Shown here: piece by piece, positions 18,816 through 27,355 of the stretch | How the letters are laid out: the number at the start of each line of letters is the position of its first letter | Position numbering within the stretch: position 1 is the first letter of the stretch | Source of the DNA: Hymenobacter aerilatus | GTDB taxonomy: Bacteria > Bacteroidota > Bacteroidia > Cytophagales > Hymenobacteraceae | Assembly: GCF_022921095.1 (NCBI RefSeq) | Contig: NZ_CP095053.1 | Span: forward strand, 972,501-1,036,500 | Reading direction: 5' to 3' | Length of the DNA: 64,000 nucleotides | Program-made: the position numbers and the translations under genes | Notes under the pieces: model-generated | What the model was told of the DNA's origin: nothing | The model's input: only the letters and a program-made list of their open reading frames with translations | The model's database searches: none

Positions 18816-21023
18816 TCACAATTTTACAATTTCACCACTCCCCAAGTGCACCCGGAAGGTGGTACCCTCGCCTACGGTGCTGGCCACGTCGATGTGGCCG
18901 CCGGCTTGCTCTACCAGACGGTTTACCAGGTAGAGGCCCACACCAGTGCCGTGTACGTGGTCGTGGAAGCGGCGAAACATCTGGAATAGGTCGGCGCCGT
19001 AGCGGGCCAGATCTATGCCCAGGCCATTGTCTTGGACCACCAGCACGGGTATACCCGCTGGCGTCGGCTCCGTCGCTACCCGAATATGGGGTGGCCGGTC
19101 GGGGTGGGCGTATTTTAGGGCGTTGCTGAGCAGGTTGTAGAGGATGCTTTGCAGGCTGAGCTGCGCAAACTGGAGCGTGGGCATCTGGTCGAACTCCAAG
19201 GTAAATACCGCCCCGGACGCGGCTACCTGGTGGTGCATGCTCTGGATAACGGCCTGCGTGAGCGGACGTAGCTGCACCGTTTCGACGGGTAGCTGGCCAT
19301 GGTGGCGCTCCACCTGCACTATCTCGGCCAGACCCTGCACGGTGCTGTGAATTTGGGTGAGGGCGCCCTCAAACATAGCGAGTAGCAGGGGCGCATCGGG
19401 GTCATGGAAGGTAGCCGTGCGCTTTAATTCCTCAAAGATGCCGGCCATATTATTGACCGGCTGCTTGAGGTCGTGTGAGGCCGTGTACACGAAGTTGTCG
19501 AGGTCCTGGTTGATGCGCGTGAGCTGCTGGTTGGTGTTGCTTAGCTCGTGGTTGGCCGCATCCATCTGGTGGCGGGCCACTACCTGCTCGGTCACCTCAT
19601 ACGCAAAGACCAAAACCCCGTCAATCATGCCAGTGGCATCGTGGCGCGGCTGGTACACAAAGTTGAAGTAGATATTTTCGAGGGGGCCGCCATCCTCGCG
19701 CGCTGCCTGAATCAGCCACTCGTTGCCTTCGTGCGGCTCGCCGGTATGGTACACGTGCTGTAGGATATGCCAGATGGGTTGCCCTACCAGCTCCGGCATC
19801 GCTTGGGCAATGGGGTGGCCCAGCAGGCGCCGCCCCGGGAAATGGCGTTGGTATGCCGGATTTACCAGCTCATACACCAGGTCGGGGCCGTCCAGAATGC
19901 AGATGGCGCCGGGGGCCTGCATAAACAGCCGCTCCAGGCGGGCGCGCTGCTGCTCGGCCTCTGCCTGCGCTAGTTGGAGCTCGTAGGTGCGGTGCTGCAC
20001 GCGGCTTTCCAGCTCCTGGTTAAGTAGGCGCAAGGCATATTGTGTGTTAAACAGCTCATCGTTGTTGGCGCGGATTTCCTCGTTGGCGGCCTGCAATTCC
20101 TCGTTGGCAGCGGCCAGATCCTCGTTCAGAACCCGTTGCTGCCGCTCGCTGGCTTCCACGCGGTGGCGGGCCACTACCTGCGCCGTTACCTCGTAGGCAA
20201 ACACCTGAATTCCATCAATATCGCCCTTGTAGTTGTGGGTAGGCTGATAGATGAAGTTATAGTAGTTATGCCCCAGTGTACCGGAGTTGCCGTGGTCGAG
20301 CTGCACCAACATTTCGGTGGCGTAAAACGGCTCACCAGTTTGATACACCCTGTCGAGCAGACCAAAAATGGGCTGCCCGGCAAGCTCCGGCATGGCTTCG
20401 GCAATGGGCTTGCCCAGCAGGGGGCGTGGCCCTACCAGCTGCTGGTATAAAGGGTTCACCAGCTTGAAAACATGTTGGGGCCCCTCAAAGATGGTAATCA
20501 TGGCCGGGGCTTCCATAAACAGCCGCTCCAGGTGCACACGCTGCGTCTCGGCTTCGGCCCGGGCAGCGTGCTCGCGGGCTTGGCTGAGGCGCAGCGCCTC
20601 CTCAATACCAGGGCCGCTGCGCTCTATATTGGGGTTGAAGCTCACCAGCAGCCCATTGCCGGCCCGCCGCGCCGAAATGTAATAGGTGGCATTTTCGAGT
20701 GGATAATCGAGCAGGTGGTGTGCTGGCTGGCCCGAGAGAAAGGTGTGGTGGAGAAAGGTATACACGCCATTGGTACGGCTCTCTGGGTAGATGCCCAGCT
20801 GCGTACCGCCAGGCTGGGCCGGAAGCTGGAGCAGTTGCTGGGCAATGGTATTAAGCCGCAGCAATTCAAAATCGATGAGGGTAATGCCATCCTGAGCCCA
20901 CACTGGCTTCATCAGCACGATGCCGGTATGCGACACTTCCAGCAACCCCGTAAGAAGCTCATCGGGGGGGAAGGTAGGCTGCAGCTCGGCAGTAGTAAAC
21001 GTGGCAGGGTCGGGTAATGGCAT
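18816..21023 (-). CDS. PAS-domain sensor histidine kinase
   Basis: 735 aa, no signal peptide or membrane segment seen, so probably cytoplasmic. It has a PAS-like N-terminal region and then two strikingly similar PAS modules: LERLFMEAPAMITIFEGPQH and LERLFMQAPGAICILDGPDL, each followed by an xAMPELxGQPI segment and a YNFxYQP segment, which points to internal duplication. Coiled-coil linkers (NEELQAANEEIRANNDEL) connect them. The HisKA region holds the phospho-acceptor in YTASHDLKQPVNNMAG. The ATPase domain has N-box and G-box motifs (VVQDNGLGIDL, GTGVGLYLVNRLVEQAGG). No response regulator is adjacent; a stand-alone receiver lies at 58293. Confidence 0.9.
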   Translation of the reverse strand: MPLPDPATFTTAELQPTFPPDELLTGLLEVSHTGIVLMKPVWAQDGITLIDFELLRLNTIAQQLLQLPAQPGGTQLGIYPESRTNGVYTFLHHTFLSGQPAHHLLDYPLENATYYISARRAGNGLLVSFNPNIERSGPGIEEALRLSQAREHAARAEAETQRVHLERLFMEAPAMITIFEGPQHVFKLVNPLYQQLVGPRPLLGKPIAEAMPELAGQPIFGLLDRVYQTGEPFYATEMLVQLDHGNSGTLGHNYYNFIYQPTHNYKGDIDGIQVFAYEVTAQVVARHRVEASERQQRVLNEDLAAANEELQAANEEIRANNDELFNTQYALRLLNQELESRVQHRTYELQLAQAEAEQQRARLERLFMQAPGAICILDGPDLVYELVNPAYQRHFPGRRLLGHPIAQAMPELVGQPIWHILQHVYHTGEPHEGNEWLIQAAREDGGPLENIYFNFVYQPRHDATGMIDGVLVFAYEVTEQVVARHQMDAANHELSNTNQQLTRINQDLDNFVYTASHDLKQPVNNMAGIFEELKRTATFHDPDAPLLLAMFEGALTQIHSTVQGLAEIVQVERHHGQLPVETVQLRPLTQAVIQSMHHQVAASGAVFTLEFDQMPTLQFAQLSLQSILYNLLSNALKYAHPDRPPHIRVATEPTPAGIPVLVVQDNGLGIDLARYGADLFQMFRRFHDHVHGTGVGLYLVNRLVEQAGGHIDVASTVGEGTTFRVHLGSGEIVKL

Positions 21024-21186
21024 AGAAGCAGGTAGAAATCAACAGCGTCAGACAACCAAAGCAGGTACGGGCGGGTAGTAGGGATACTGCTTTGCGGCAA
21101 GAAAGTAAAATAACGCAAATCTGCGGCGCTGGTCGGCCTGAGGCTTCCAAAGAATAGCCTGGGCCCACGCTCTATGCCCCTATGCT

Positions 21187-21468
21187 ATGAAAATTACAAA
21201 ATATAGTCATTCCTGCCTGCTGCTGGAGCACGACAGCAAGCAACTGCTCTCCGACCCCGGCATGTTCACGTTTGCCGACGGCGCGGTGGCGCCCGATACG
21301 TTCAGGGACGTGTCTACCGTCTTCATCACCCACCAGCACCCCGACCACTTGGATGTGCAGGCGCTCCGGCAGATTGTGCGCCTAAGCGGGGCCGGGGCAG
21401 TCCGTCACGGTGTAGTTTTCAGGGAATATCTGTCGTTGCTGGAAACCTGCATGCCGGCTAGGTGTTGA
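21187..21468 (+). pseudogene. truncated MBL-fold hydrolase
   Basis: 93 aa. The start is a normal UlaG-like MBL-fold hydrolase: MKITKYSHSCLLLEHDSKQL, LSDPGMF, and the zinc motif THQHPDHLD. After about residue 70 the similarity stops (LSGAGAVRHGVVFREYL) and the frame ends, while family members run to about 210 aa. Only about 125 bases lie before selO, so the rest of the gene is missing. I read it as a 3' truncation; a functional short protein is unlikely because later metal ligands are absent. Confidence 0.7.
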
Positions 21469-21594
21469 AGCTGTTTAAGAATCTTCAATGTGCGCGTCAG
21501 ATCAAGCATGACGTGTAGCTTGCTTTGTTGAATTTCCTAAGCCGCTTCTTTGTCAACTGACCGGTACGCAGCCGGTCCGTTCCGCCTTTCTTTT

Positions 21595-23193
21595 ATGTCG
21601 CATTCCACCGTTTCCATCGACCAGGCTTCGTTTCGCAACTCCTTTGCCGAAGAGCTGCGCGGCGACACCGCCGCCGACCTGCGCCCACGCCAGGTGCCCG
21701 GCTACCACTACTCGCACGTATCGCCCACTCCCGTGCGCGACCCGCACCTGCTGGCGTGGTCCGAGGAGTTGGCCGATTTTCTGGGCCTGACGCGCCCGCC
21801 CGAACGCGGCCCCGCCGTGGAGGTACTGGCTGGCAACCGCCAGGCGCCCGGCATGCAGCCGGTGGCCGCCCGCTACGGCGGGCACCAGTTTGGCAGCTGG
21901 GCCGGACAGCTCGGCGACGGCCGCGCCATTTCCCTGGGCGAGTTGATGGCCCTGGATGGCAGCAGCTGGGAGGTGCAATTGAAAGGCGCTGGCCCCACGC
22001 CCTACTCGCGCCGCGCCGACGGGCGAGCAGTGCTGCGCTCCTCGGTGCGGGAGTTTTTGTGCAGCGAGGCCATGTACCACCTAAGCGTGCCCACCACACG
22101 GGCGCTCAGCCTGGTAGGCACCGGCGACGAGGTAGTGCGCGACATGTTCTACTCCGGCAATCCATTGCCCGAGCCGGGTGCCATTGTGGCGCGGGTGGCG
22201 CCGTCGTTCGTGCGTTTTGGCAGCTTTCAGATCCTCACGGCGACTGGCGAAATCGACAACCTACGGGAATTGGCCGATTACGTCATCCGGCACCACTATC
22301 CCGAGCTGGGCGCGCCTTCGCCTGCGGTATATTTGAGCTGGTTTGCGGAAATATGCCGGCGTACGGCCGTGATGGTGGCGCACTGGCAAACCGTGGGCTT
22401 CGTGCACGGCGTGATGAACACCGACAACATGTCCATCTTGGGCCTCACCATCGACTACGGCCCCTACGGCTGGCTGGAGCCCTATGACCCCGACTGGACC
22501 CCCAATACCACTGATTTTGGGCAGCGCCGCTACGCCTTCGGGCAGCAGCCGCGCGTGGCCCTCTGGAACTTGATGATGCTGGCCCAGGCCCTGGTGCCCC
22601 TGGTAGGCAGCGCCGACGAGCTGACGCCGGTGCTCAACAGCTATGCCGGCATCTATACCAGCACCTACCGCACTCTGCTGTTCCGCAAGCTGGGCCTCAC
22701 GCCCCACCCCGACGACCTGCCGCTCCTGTCGGCCCTACCCGACGCGCTAACCGCCGCCGAGGCCGATATGACGTTGTTTTTCCGTGGGCTTTCGTACGTG
22801 GCCCCCATGCTGCTGGAAAATGGCGCTATGGAAGAACAGGCCTTACAGGATTTGCTGGAAGCCGCCACCTACACCGCCCCCGGCAGCCCGGCCCACGAGC
22901 CGCTGCGCCAGTGGCTGGGGCAATACGTGGCGCGCCTGCGCCAGGAAACGGCAGCACCTGCCGCCATCCGCGAACAAATGCTGCGCGCCAACCCCAAATA
23001 TGTACTGCGCAACTACCTCGCCCAGCAAGCCATCGAGGCCGCCGAAACCGGTGACTTATCGTTGCTGAACAACTTGCAGCACGTGTTGCGCACGCCCTAC
23101 GACGAACACCCCGAGCACGAAGACCTGGCCGCCAAGCGCCCCGAGTGGGCCAGCACCAAGCCCGGCAGCGCCACGCTGTCGTGCAGCTCGTAG
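21595..23193 (+). CDS. selO: protein adenylyltransferase SelO
   Basis: 532 aa from ATG 21595. SelO is a pseudokinase-fold enzyme that transfers AMP from ATP to Ser, Thr or Tyr of proteins in redox stress. Family hallmarks are HYSHVSPTPVRDPHLLAWS, RYGGHQFGSWAGQLGDGRAI, QLKGAGPTPYSRRADGRAVL split over the nucleotide loop, GFVHGVMNTDNMSILGLTID (catalytic loop) and DYGPYGWLEPYDP. The C-terminus is truncated relative to forms that end in a Cys; here the end is SATLSCSS, which does contain Cys. It is the first of three kinase-fold genes in this region. Confidence 0.93.
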   Translation: MSHSTVSIDQASFRNSFAEELRGDTAADLRPRQVPGYHYSHVSPTPVRDPHLLAWSEELADFLGLTRPPERGPAVEVLAGNRQAPGMQPVAARYGGHQFGSWAGQLGDGRAISLGELMALDGSSWEVQLKGAGPTPYSRRADGRAVLRSSVREFLCSEAMYHLSVPTTRALSLVGTGDEVVRDMFYSGNPLPEPGAIVARVAPSFVRFGSFQILTATGEIDNLRELADYVIRHHYPELGAPSPAVYLSWFAEICRRTAVMVAHWQTVGFVHGVMNTDNMSILGLTIDYGPYGWLEPYDPDWTPNTTDFGQRRYAFGQQPRVALWNLMMLAQALVPLVGSADELTPVLNSYAGIYTSTYRTLLFRKLGLTPHPDDLPLLSALPDALTAAEADMTLFFRGLSYVAPMLLENGAMEEQALQDLLEAATYTAPGSPAHEPLRQWLGQYVARLRQETAAPAAIREQMLRANPKYVLRNYLAQQAIEAAETGDLSLLNNLQHVLRTPYDEHPEHEDLAAKRPEWASTKPGSATLSCSS

Positions 23194-23239
23194 GGGTAGG
23201 AGGGCGTGGGGGTAGGAAATATTTAGGTGAGAAAGCGTC

Positions 23240-23285
23240 TGTCATCCTGAGTGGAGCGAAGGACCTTCTCACATTGAACGACCTC
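23240..23285. repeat. REP-like hairpin element, copy 4 (left half only)
   Basis: TGTCATCCTGAGTGGAGCGA then AGGACCTTCTCACATTGAACG matches the left arm and the start of the loop of the other copies. The right arm is missing; another inverted repeat begins exactly where the loop should continue. Confidence 0.85.
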
Positions 23286-23442
23286 CGCACTCGCTCGACT
23301 GTGCCGAGTGAGGCCTACGCTCAAGCAGCTCTGCTGCGCACGTCTGCATCACGTTGAGGCGGCCTCGGGCAAGCGGCGCGGCCAGATTTGGGGAGCAGCC
23401 CCGCAGGCGTAGGGCTCACTCGGCACAGCCGAGCGAATGCGG
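23285..23442. repeat. long inverted repeat replacing the REP right arm
   Basis: Left arm CCGCACTCGCTCGACTGTGC then CGAGTGAGGCCTACGC (23285-23320). Right arm GCGTAGGGCTCACTCGGCAC then AGCCGAGCGAATGCGG (23407-23442). The arms pair with few mismatches, and the centre also contains complementary GC-rich segments. Confidence 0.8.
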
Positions 23443-23615
23443 TAGGAGTAGGAGAAGTTAGCGTCTGGTCAGGAAATATTGTTTTCAGGCGGTTATCTAC
23501 CCGCTATAAAACGCGAGTTGCCGCTCAATTCTGCTGTTGGTCTGGTAGGGAAGAAACTCAAAACGCACGGGGTTTCACGGTCGTTGCCCGATAAATCCCG
23601 AACTATGCACCCACA

Positions 23616-24416
23616 ATGGAAAGTCAACCCGAATTGCGCACCGTGGAGGTGACGCGCTACGTGACACCGCTGCGCGAGGGCGGCTCCCTACCCGCGCTGG
23701 TAGAAGCCGACGATGGGTTCCTGTACGTGCTCAAGTTCCGGGGTGCGGGGCAGGGCCTCAAGGCCCTGATTGCTGAGCTGATTGTGGGCGAGCTGGCCCG
23801 CACACTGGGCCTGCGTGTGCCGGAGCTGGTATTTTGCCAGCTCGACGAAGCCTTCGGCCGCACCGAGCCCGACGAGGAAATCCAAGACTTGCTGCGCTTC
23901 AGCACAGGCCAGAACCTGGGCCTGCACTACCTGTCCGGCGCCGTTACCTTCGACCCTTTGGTAAATCAGGTAGCGCCGCTGCTGGCCTCGCAGATTGTGT
24001 GGCTCGATGCCCTCACGCTGAACGTAGACCGCACCGCCCGCAACACCAATATGCTGATGTGGCACCAGGAGCTATGGCTGATAGACCACGGCGCCGCCCT
24101 CTACGTACACCACACTGGCCCCGACTGGGCGCAGCCCGACCGCCAGCGCACGTTTGCGCAGGTGAAAGACCACGTGCTCCTACCCCAGGCCAGCGAGCTA
24201 ACGGCCGTAGATGCCGAGTGCCGCGCCCGCCTCACGCCCGAGCACATCCGCCAGATTGTGGAGCTGGTGCCCGAGGAATGGCTCCTGGCCGATGCCTCTA
24301 CCACCGCCCCGCCCGCCGAGCAGCGCGAAAACTACGTCCGGTTCTTGACTGCCCGTCTGGCCGCATCCGAAACCTTTGTGCAGGAAGCCAATCATGCCCG
24401 ACAAGCACTTATTTGA
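23616..24416 (+). CDS. HipA-like Ser/Thr kinase
   Basis: 266 aa, about 60% of the length of E. coli HipA. It lacks the N-terminal HipA subdomain and matches the short 'HipA family kinase' group. K40 in FLYVLKFRG is the likely ATP lysine. The catalytic segment is LNVDRTARNTNML with D138 and N143, and the metal-binding Asp is D157 in WLIDHG; all are intact. No HipB-type DNA-binding antitoxin is adjacent. The next gene, DUF3037, overlaps its 3' end by 23 bases, which implies translational coupling and a joint function. Targets are unknown. Confidence 0.82.
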   Translation: MESQPELRTVEVTRYVTPLREGGSLPALVEADDGFLYVLKFRGAGQGLKALIAELIVGELARTLGLRVPELVFCQLDEAFGRTEPDEEIQDLLRFSTGQNLGLHYLSGAVTFDPLVNQVAPLLASQIVWLDALTLNVDRTARNTNMLMWHQELWLIDHGAALYVHHTGPDWAQPDRQRTFAQVKDHVLLPQASELTAVDAECRARLTPEHIRQIVELVPEEWLLADASTTAPPAEQRENYVRFLTARLAASETFVQEANHARQALI

Positions 24417-24780
24417 GTACGCCGTGCTGCGCGTGGTGCCCCGCGTGGAGCGCGAAGAGTTTCTGAATGTGGGCGTTATCCTGTACTGCGCGTCGCAGGG
24501 GTTCCTGCAAGTGCGCTTCACGGTGCCCGAAGCCCGTCTGCAAGCCTTCGCCGGCCAACCCCTCGACCTGGCCGACTTGCACGCACGGCTGCACGCCTTC
24601 GAACGTATTTGCGCGGGTCGCCGCACGGGTGGCCCCATTGGGCAGCTGCCGGTGTCCTCGCGCTTCCGCTGGCTCACGGCCATGCGCAGCACCATCGTGC
24701 AGACCTCTGCCGTGCACCCCGGCCTCTGCACCGACCCCAGCGCCGCGCTGGACCGGTTGTTTGAGGAGTTGGTAGCTTGA
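24394..24780 (+). CDS. DUF3037 protein coupled to HipA-like kinase
   Basis: 128 aa from ATG 24394, inside the end of the kinase gene (overlap 24394-24416). The start MPDKHLFEYAVLRVVPRVER then EEFLNVGVILYC is the DUF3037 signature. No catalytic motif is obvious and its role is not established. I recall DUF3037 genes lying next to HipA-like kinases in other genomes; it could regulate the kinase, be its substrate, or deliver substrates. The residues VGVILYC and PLDLADLHARLHAFERIC form a compact alpha/beta pattern. Confidence 0.8.
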   Translation: MPDKHLFEYAVLRVVPRVEREEFLNVGVILYCASQGFLQVRFTVPEARLQAFAGQPLDLADLHARLHAFERICAGRRTGGPIGQLPVSSRFRWLTAMRSTIVQTSAVHPGLCTDPSAALDRLFEELVA

Positions 24781-24806
24781 CAGTATCTTCTTTCTAGTCT
24801 CTACCC

Positions 24807-26126
24807 ATGCACACTCTCGACCAAATCCGCGCCGGCCAGCTGGCCGGCATTCAGCGCCTTGACCTTTCCTGTGGCCTCTCCGAGTTCCCCCGCGAAATAT
24901 TCGATCTGGCTGATTCGCTGGAAATCCTGAATCTGTCGGGCAACCGACTCTCCTCCCTACCCGACGACCTGGGGCAGCTGCACAAGCTGCGCGTGCTCTT
25001 CTGCTCCGACAACCAGTTTACCGTCGTGCCGGAGGTACTGGGCCAGCTGCCGCACCTGAGCATGGTCGGCTTCAAGGCCAACCAGATCCAAACGCTGCCT
25101 GCCGCTGCGCTGCCGCCCCGGCTGCGCTGGCTGATCCTGACCGATAACCAACTGCAAGCGGTGCCGCCGGAATTGGGTAACTGCCGGGAGCTGCAAAAGC
25201 TGATGCTGGCCGGCAACCAGCTCACCGAGCTACCCGATACCATGGCCGCCTGCACCAACCTGGAACTGCTGCGCATTGCCGCCAACCGCTTCGCGGCGCT
25301 ACCTGCGTGGCTGCTGGCGCTGCCGCGGCTGAGCTGGCTGGCTTACGCCGGAAATCCCTTCTTCGATGAGATAGAGGCCCGCGTAGTAGCCCAGCATCCC
25401 ATCCGCAGCATCGAGTGGTCGGCGCTAACCATCCAGCAGCAGCTGGGCGAGGGCGCGTCGGGCGTGATCTACCGCGGCGAGTGGCAACAAGTGGCAGGCG
25501 CTGCGCAGCCAGTGGCCGTGAAGCTCTTTAAAGGAGCCGTGACCAGCGACGGACTGCCGCACAGCGAAATGTCGGCTTGCATCAGCGCCGGCCGGCATCC
25601 GAACCTAATAGCTGTGGAAGGCAAGATCAGCCACCATCCTGCCCAGGCCGAGGGGCTGGTGCTAGAGCTAATTGATCCTGCCTTTGGTAATCTGGCTGGC
25701 CCGCCCAGTCTGGCCTCCTGCACCCGCGACGTGTATGCACCCGGCACCATGTTCAGCCTACCCGCCGCGCTGCGCCTAGCCCACGGCATCGCCTCGGCCA
25801 CGGCCCACCTGCACGCCCAGGGTATTTTGCACGGCGACTTGTACGCGCACAACATCTTGAACACCAGCGCCGGCGAGTGTCTACTCGGCGACTTCGGCGC
25901 AGCCTGCTTTTTCGATGCGGGCACACCCACGGCGCAGGCATTGCAGCAGTTAGAGGTGCGGGCCTTCGGCTGTCTGCTGGAAGAATTACTGGCCCACACC
26001 GAGGCCACAGCCGAAACTACGGCGACGGTGGAAGCCCTCGCAACCTTGCAGCAGCGTTGCGTGCAGCCAGAGGTTGCGGCCCGGCCGTTGTTCGCGGAGA
26101 TAGAGCAGGTGCTGACGGAGTTGTAG
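24807..26126 (+). CDS. leucine-rich repeat / protein kinase fusion
   Basis: 439 aa. Residues about 15-190 are leucine-rich repeats (LEILNLSGNRLSSLPDDLGQ, LRWLILTDNQLQAVPPELGN and similar, about seven to eight units). Residues 205-439 form a eukaryotic-like kinase domain: glycine loop LGEGASGVIYRG near 213, VAVK with K239, catalytic HGDLYAHN with D344, and DFG at 362-364. All key residues are present. The catalytic loop HGD (not HRD) fits bacterial and tyrosine-kinase-like members. No membrane segment is seen. It starts 26 bases after DUF3037, so the three genes are likely one transcript. Ligand and substrates are unknown. Confidence 0.88.
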   Translation: MHTLDQIRAGQLAGIQRLDLSCGLSEFPREIFDLADSLEILNLSGNRLSSLPDDLGQLHKLRVLFCSDNQFTVVPEVLGQLPHLSMVGFKANQIQTLPAAALPPRLRWLILTDNQLQAVPPELGNCRELQKLMLAGNQLTELPDTMAACTNLELLRIAANRFAALPAWLLALPRLSWLAYAGNPFFDEIEARVVAQHPIRSIEWSALTIQQQLGEGASGVIYRGEWQQVAGAAQPVAVKLFKGAVTSDGLPHSEMSACISAGRHPNLIAVEGKISHHPAQAEGLVLELIDPAFGNLAGPPSLASCTRDVYAPGTMFSLPAALRLAHGIASATAHLHAQGILHGDLYAHNILNTSAGECLLGDFGAACFFDAGTPTAQALQQLEVRAFGCLLEELLAHTEATAETTATVEALATLQQRCVQPEVAARPLFAEIEQVLTEL

Positions 26127-26176
26127 TAGAATACTTGATAGGAATGGCGCGAGGCTGTGCCCCACGCCATTGATAG

Positions 26177-26206
26177 GTCGTGTGCCGGCGGACGCCGGTA
26201 CACGAC
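26177..26206 (+). terminator. hairpin after LRR kinase
   Basis: GTCGTGTGCCGGCG and CGCCGGTACACGAC form a stem of about 12 bp with one mismatch. A smaller hairpin (AATGGCG / CGCCATT, 26143-26171) lies just before it. There is no T tract, so terminator activity is only likely. Confidence 0.5.
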
Positions 26207-26248
26207 TCGGGCGTAAGACGCTGCTTTACGTTGAGCAGTCTCTCATAA

Positions 26249-26375
26249 GTAACCGTATGCGCATTAGTCCTGCTGGCTCGACCGCCCTAAGTGGTCGGAC
26301 CGGTTGAAGCAAAAACAATTTCGTTCTGTCGGCAACCGGTCGGATCGCCTAGGGTGGTCGGACCGGAGCATACGC
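26249..26375. repeat. long palindromic repeat A flanking barrel gene
   Basis: The element runs from GTAACCGTATGCGC to GGAGCATACGC. Inside it, GACCGCCCTAAGTGGTCGG and CAACCGGTCGGATCGCC with AGGGTGGTC form an imperfect dyad, so each copy is itself a hairpin. It matches the reverse complement of repeat B (27216-27330) along its whole length, including the loop (TTGAAGCAAAAACAATT versus TTGAAGCAACAACAATT). Confidence 0.85.
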
Positions 26376-26393
26376 TTTCTTATGAATGAGTAC

Positions 26394-27068
26394 TTAAAGC
26401 CGATAATTCAGCCCCAGTGCGGCACTGACACCGGGCGCAATGGGATAGAGGCTGTTGATAGGGCGCTGCAGATTTGCACTAGTGAGCAGGTCGGTGGCTA
26501 GGTGCAGCCGGCTGGTTAGCCGGAAGTTGCTGCCCAGGCCAAAGTTGAGGTAGCCGTTGGTGTCGCGGGCATCTTCGGTTTGCTTCGGGCCGGCCTCGTA
26601 CCGGAAGGCCGTGTAGCGCTGGGAGAAGAAGCACAGGCTAAAACCCACCAGACCCTGCACTTGGAAGCGGTGAGGGGTTTTGGCAAACGACCACCGCAGC
26701 TGCGCGGGCACCGTCCAGGCGCTACGGATGTAGTTGGTTGCGGGATAGTTACTGAACGGGCCGCTGCCCGACAACTGCTCCACCGGCGTAGCTCCGCGCC
26801 CGTACGCCAGCCCCACCTGCAACATCAGCCGCGGCTGGAGTTCGTAGCCGCCGTGTACGCCGATGGCGGCGGTAGCCATCCCGGTACCGTTGAATTTATC
26901 TGTGTTGTATACCTGAAGGCTTGGCCCGGCCTGCGCTCCCACATACCACGAATGAGCGCTGGCCAGCGTAGGCGCCGCCTGTTGAGCGCTGGCACCAGCA
27001 CCGCTTAGCAGGAGCGCACTCAGCAAGGCCATGCCGTGACGATGCCTTACAACGAACTGAACTTTCAT
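26394..27068 (-). CDS. outer membrane beta-barrel protein (porin-like)
   Basis: 224 aa with a signal peptide ending in GAGASAQ. The mature protein has alternating hydrophobic strands typical of small 8-stranded barrels (WYVGAQAGPSLQVY, GVHGGYELQPRLMLQVGLAY, SAALGLNYRL as last strand). Function is unknown; such PorT/OmpA-like barrels are common and varied in Bacteroidota. The gene is alone between two inverted copies of a long palindromic repeat (A and B), only 19 bases from repeat A, so it may have moved as a unit. Confidence 0.8.
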   Translation of the reverse strand: MKVQFVVRHRHGMALLSALLLSGAGASAQQAAPTLASAHSWYVGAQAGPSLQVYNTDKFNGTGMATAAIGVHGGYELQPRLMLQVGLAYGRGATPVEQLSGSGPFSNYPATNYIRSAWTVPAQLRWSFAKTPHRFQVQGLVGFSLCFFSQRYTAFRYEAGPKQTEDARDTNGYLNFGLGSNFRLTSRLHLATDLLTSANLQRPINSLYPIAPGVSAALGLNYRL

Positions 27069-27215
27069 GGCTTGAAGGAGAGGGGGTTAAACCTGCTTCA
27101 ATAATAACACATCCCCGGTGGGCTTTCTATCAGCAGCGCCTTGGGCCAGAGCCTGGGCACAGCGTGACTTGCATGTAAGCTGTTAAGTAATTGCGCAAAA
27201 GTAAGCGTCTATCTG

Positions 27216-27330
27216 GCGCATGCTCCGGTCAGGCCGCCCTAGGTGGTCTGACTGGTTGTCGTCAGGGTGTAATTGTTGTTGCTTCAATCGGTCAGACTGC
27301 CTAGGGTGGTCAGATCGGGTATACGGTTAC
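27216..27330. repeat. long palindromic repeat B flanking barrel gene
   Basis: It begins GCGCATGCTCCGGTCAGG and ends GATCGGGTATACGGTTAC. It is the inverted partner of repeat A; the two copies have diverged (GACTGG/CAGTC versus GTCGG/CCGAC) but often with compensating changes that keep the stem. Confidence 0.85.
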
Positions 27331-27355
27331 TTCTGCAAAACTACTTAAAGAGTTG

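Larger units (their letters stand above)
23194..23615. other. 422-base intergenic region with chimeric repeats
   Basis: It holds the left half of a REP-like element (23240-23285) joined to a different long inverted repeat (23285-23442). The last 170 bases before the HipA-like gene show no clear element. Confidence 0.7.
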
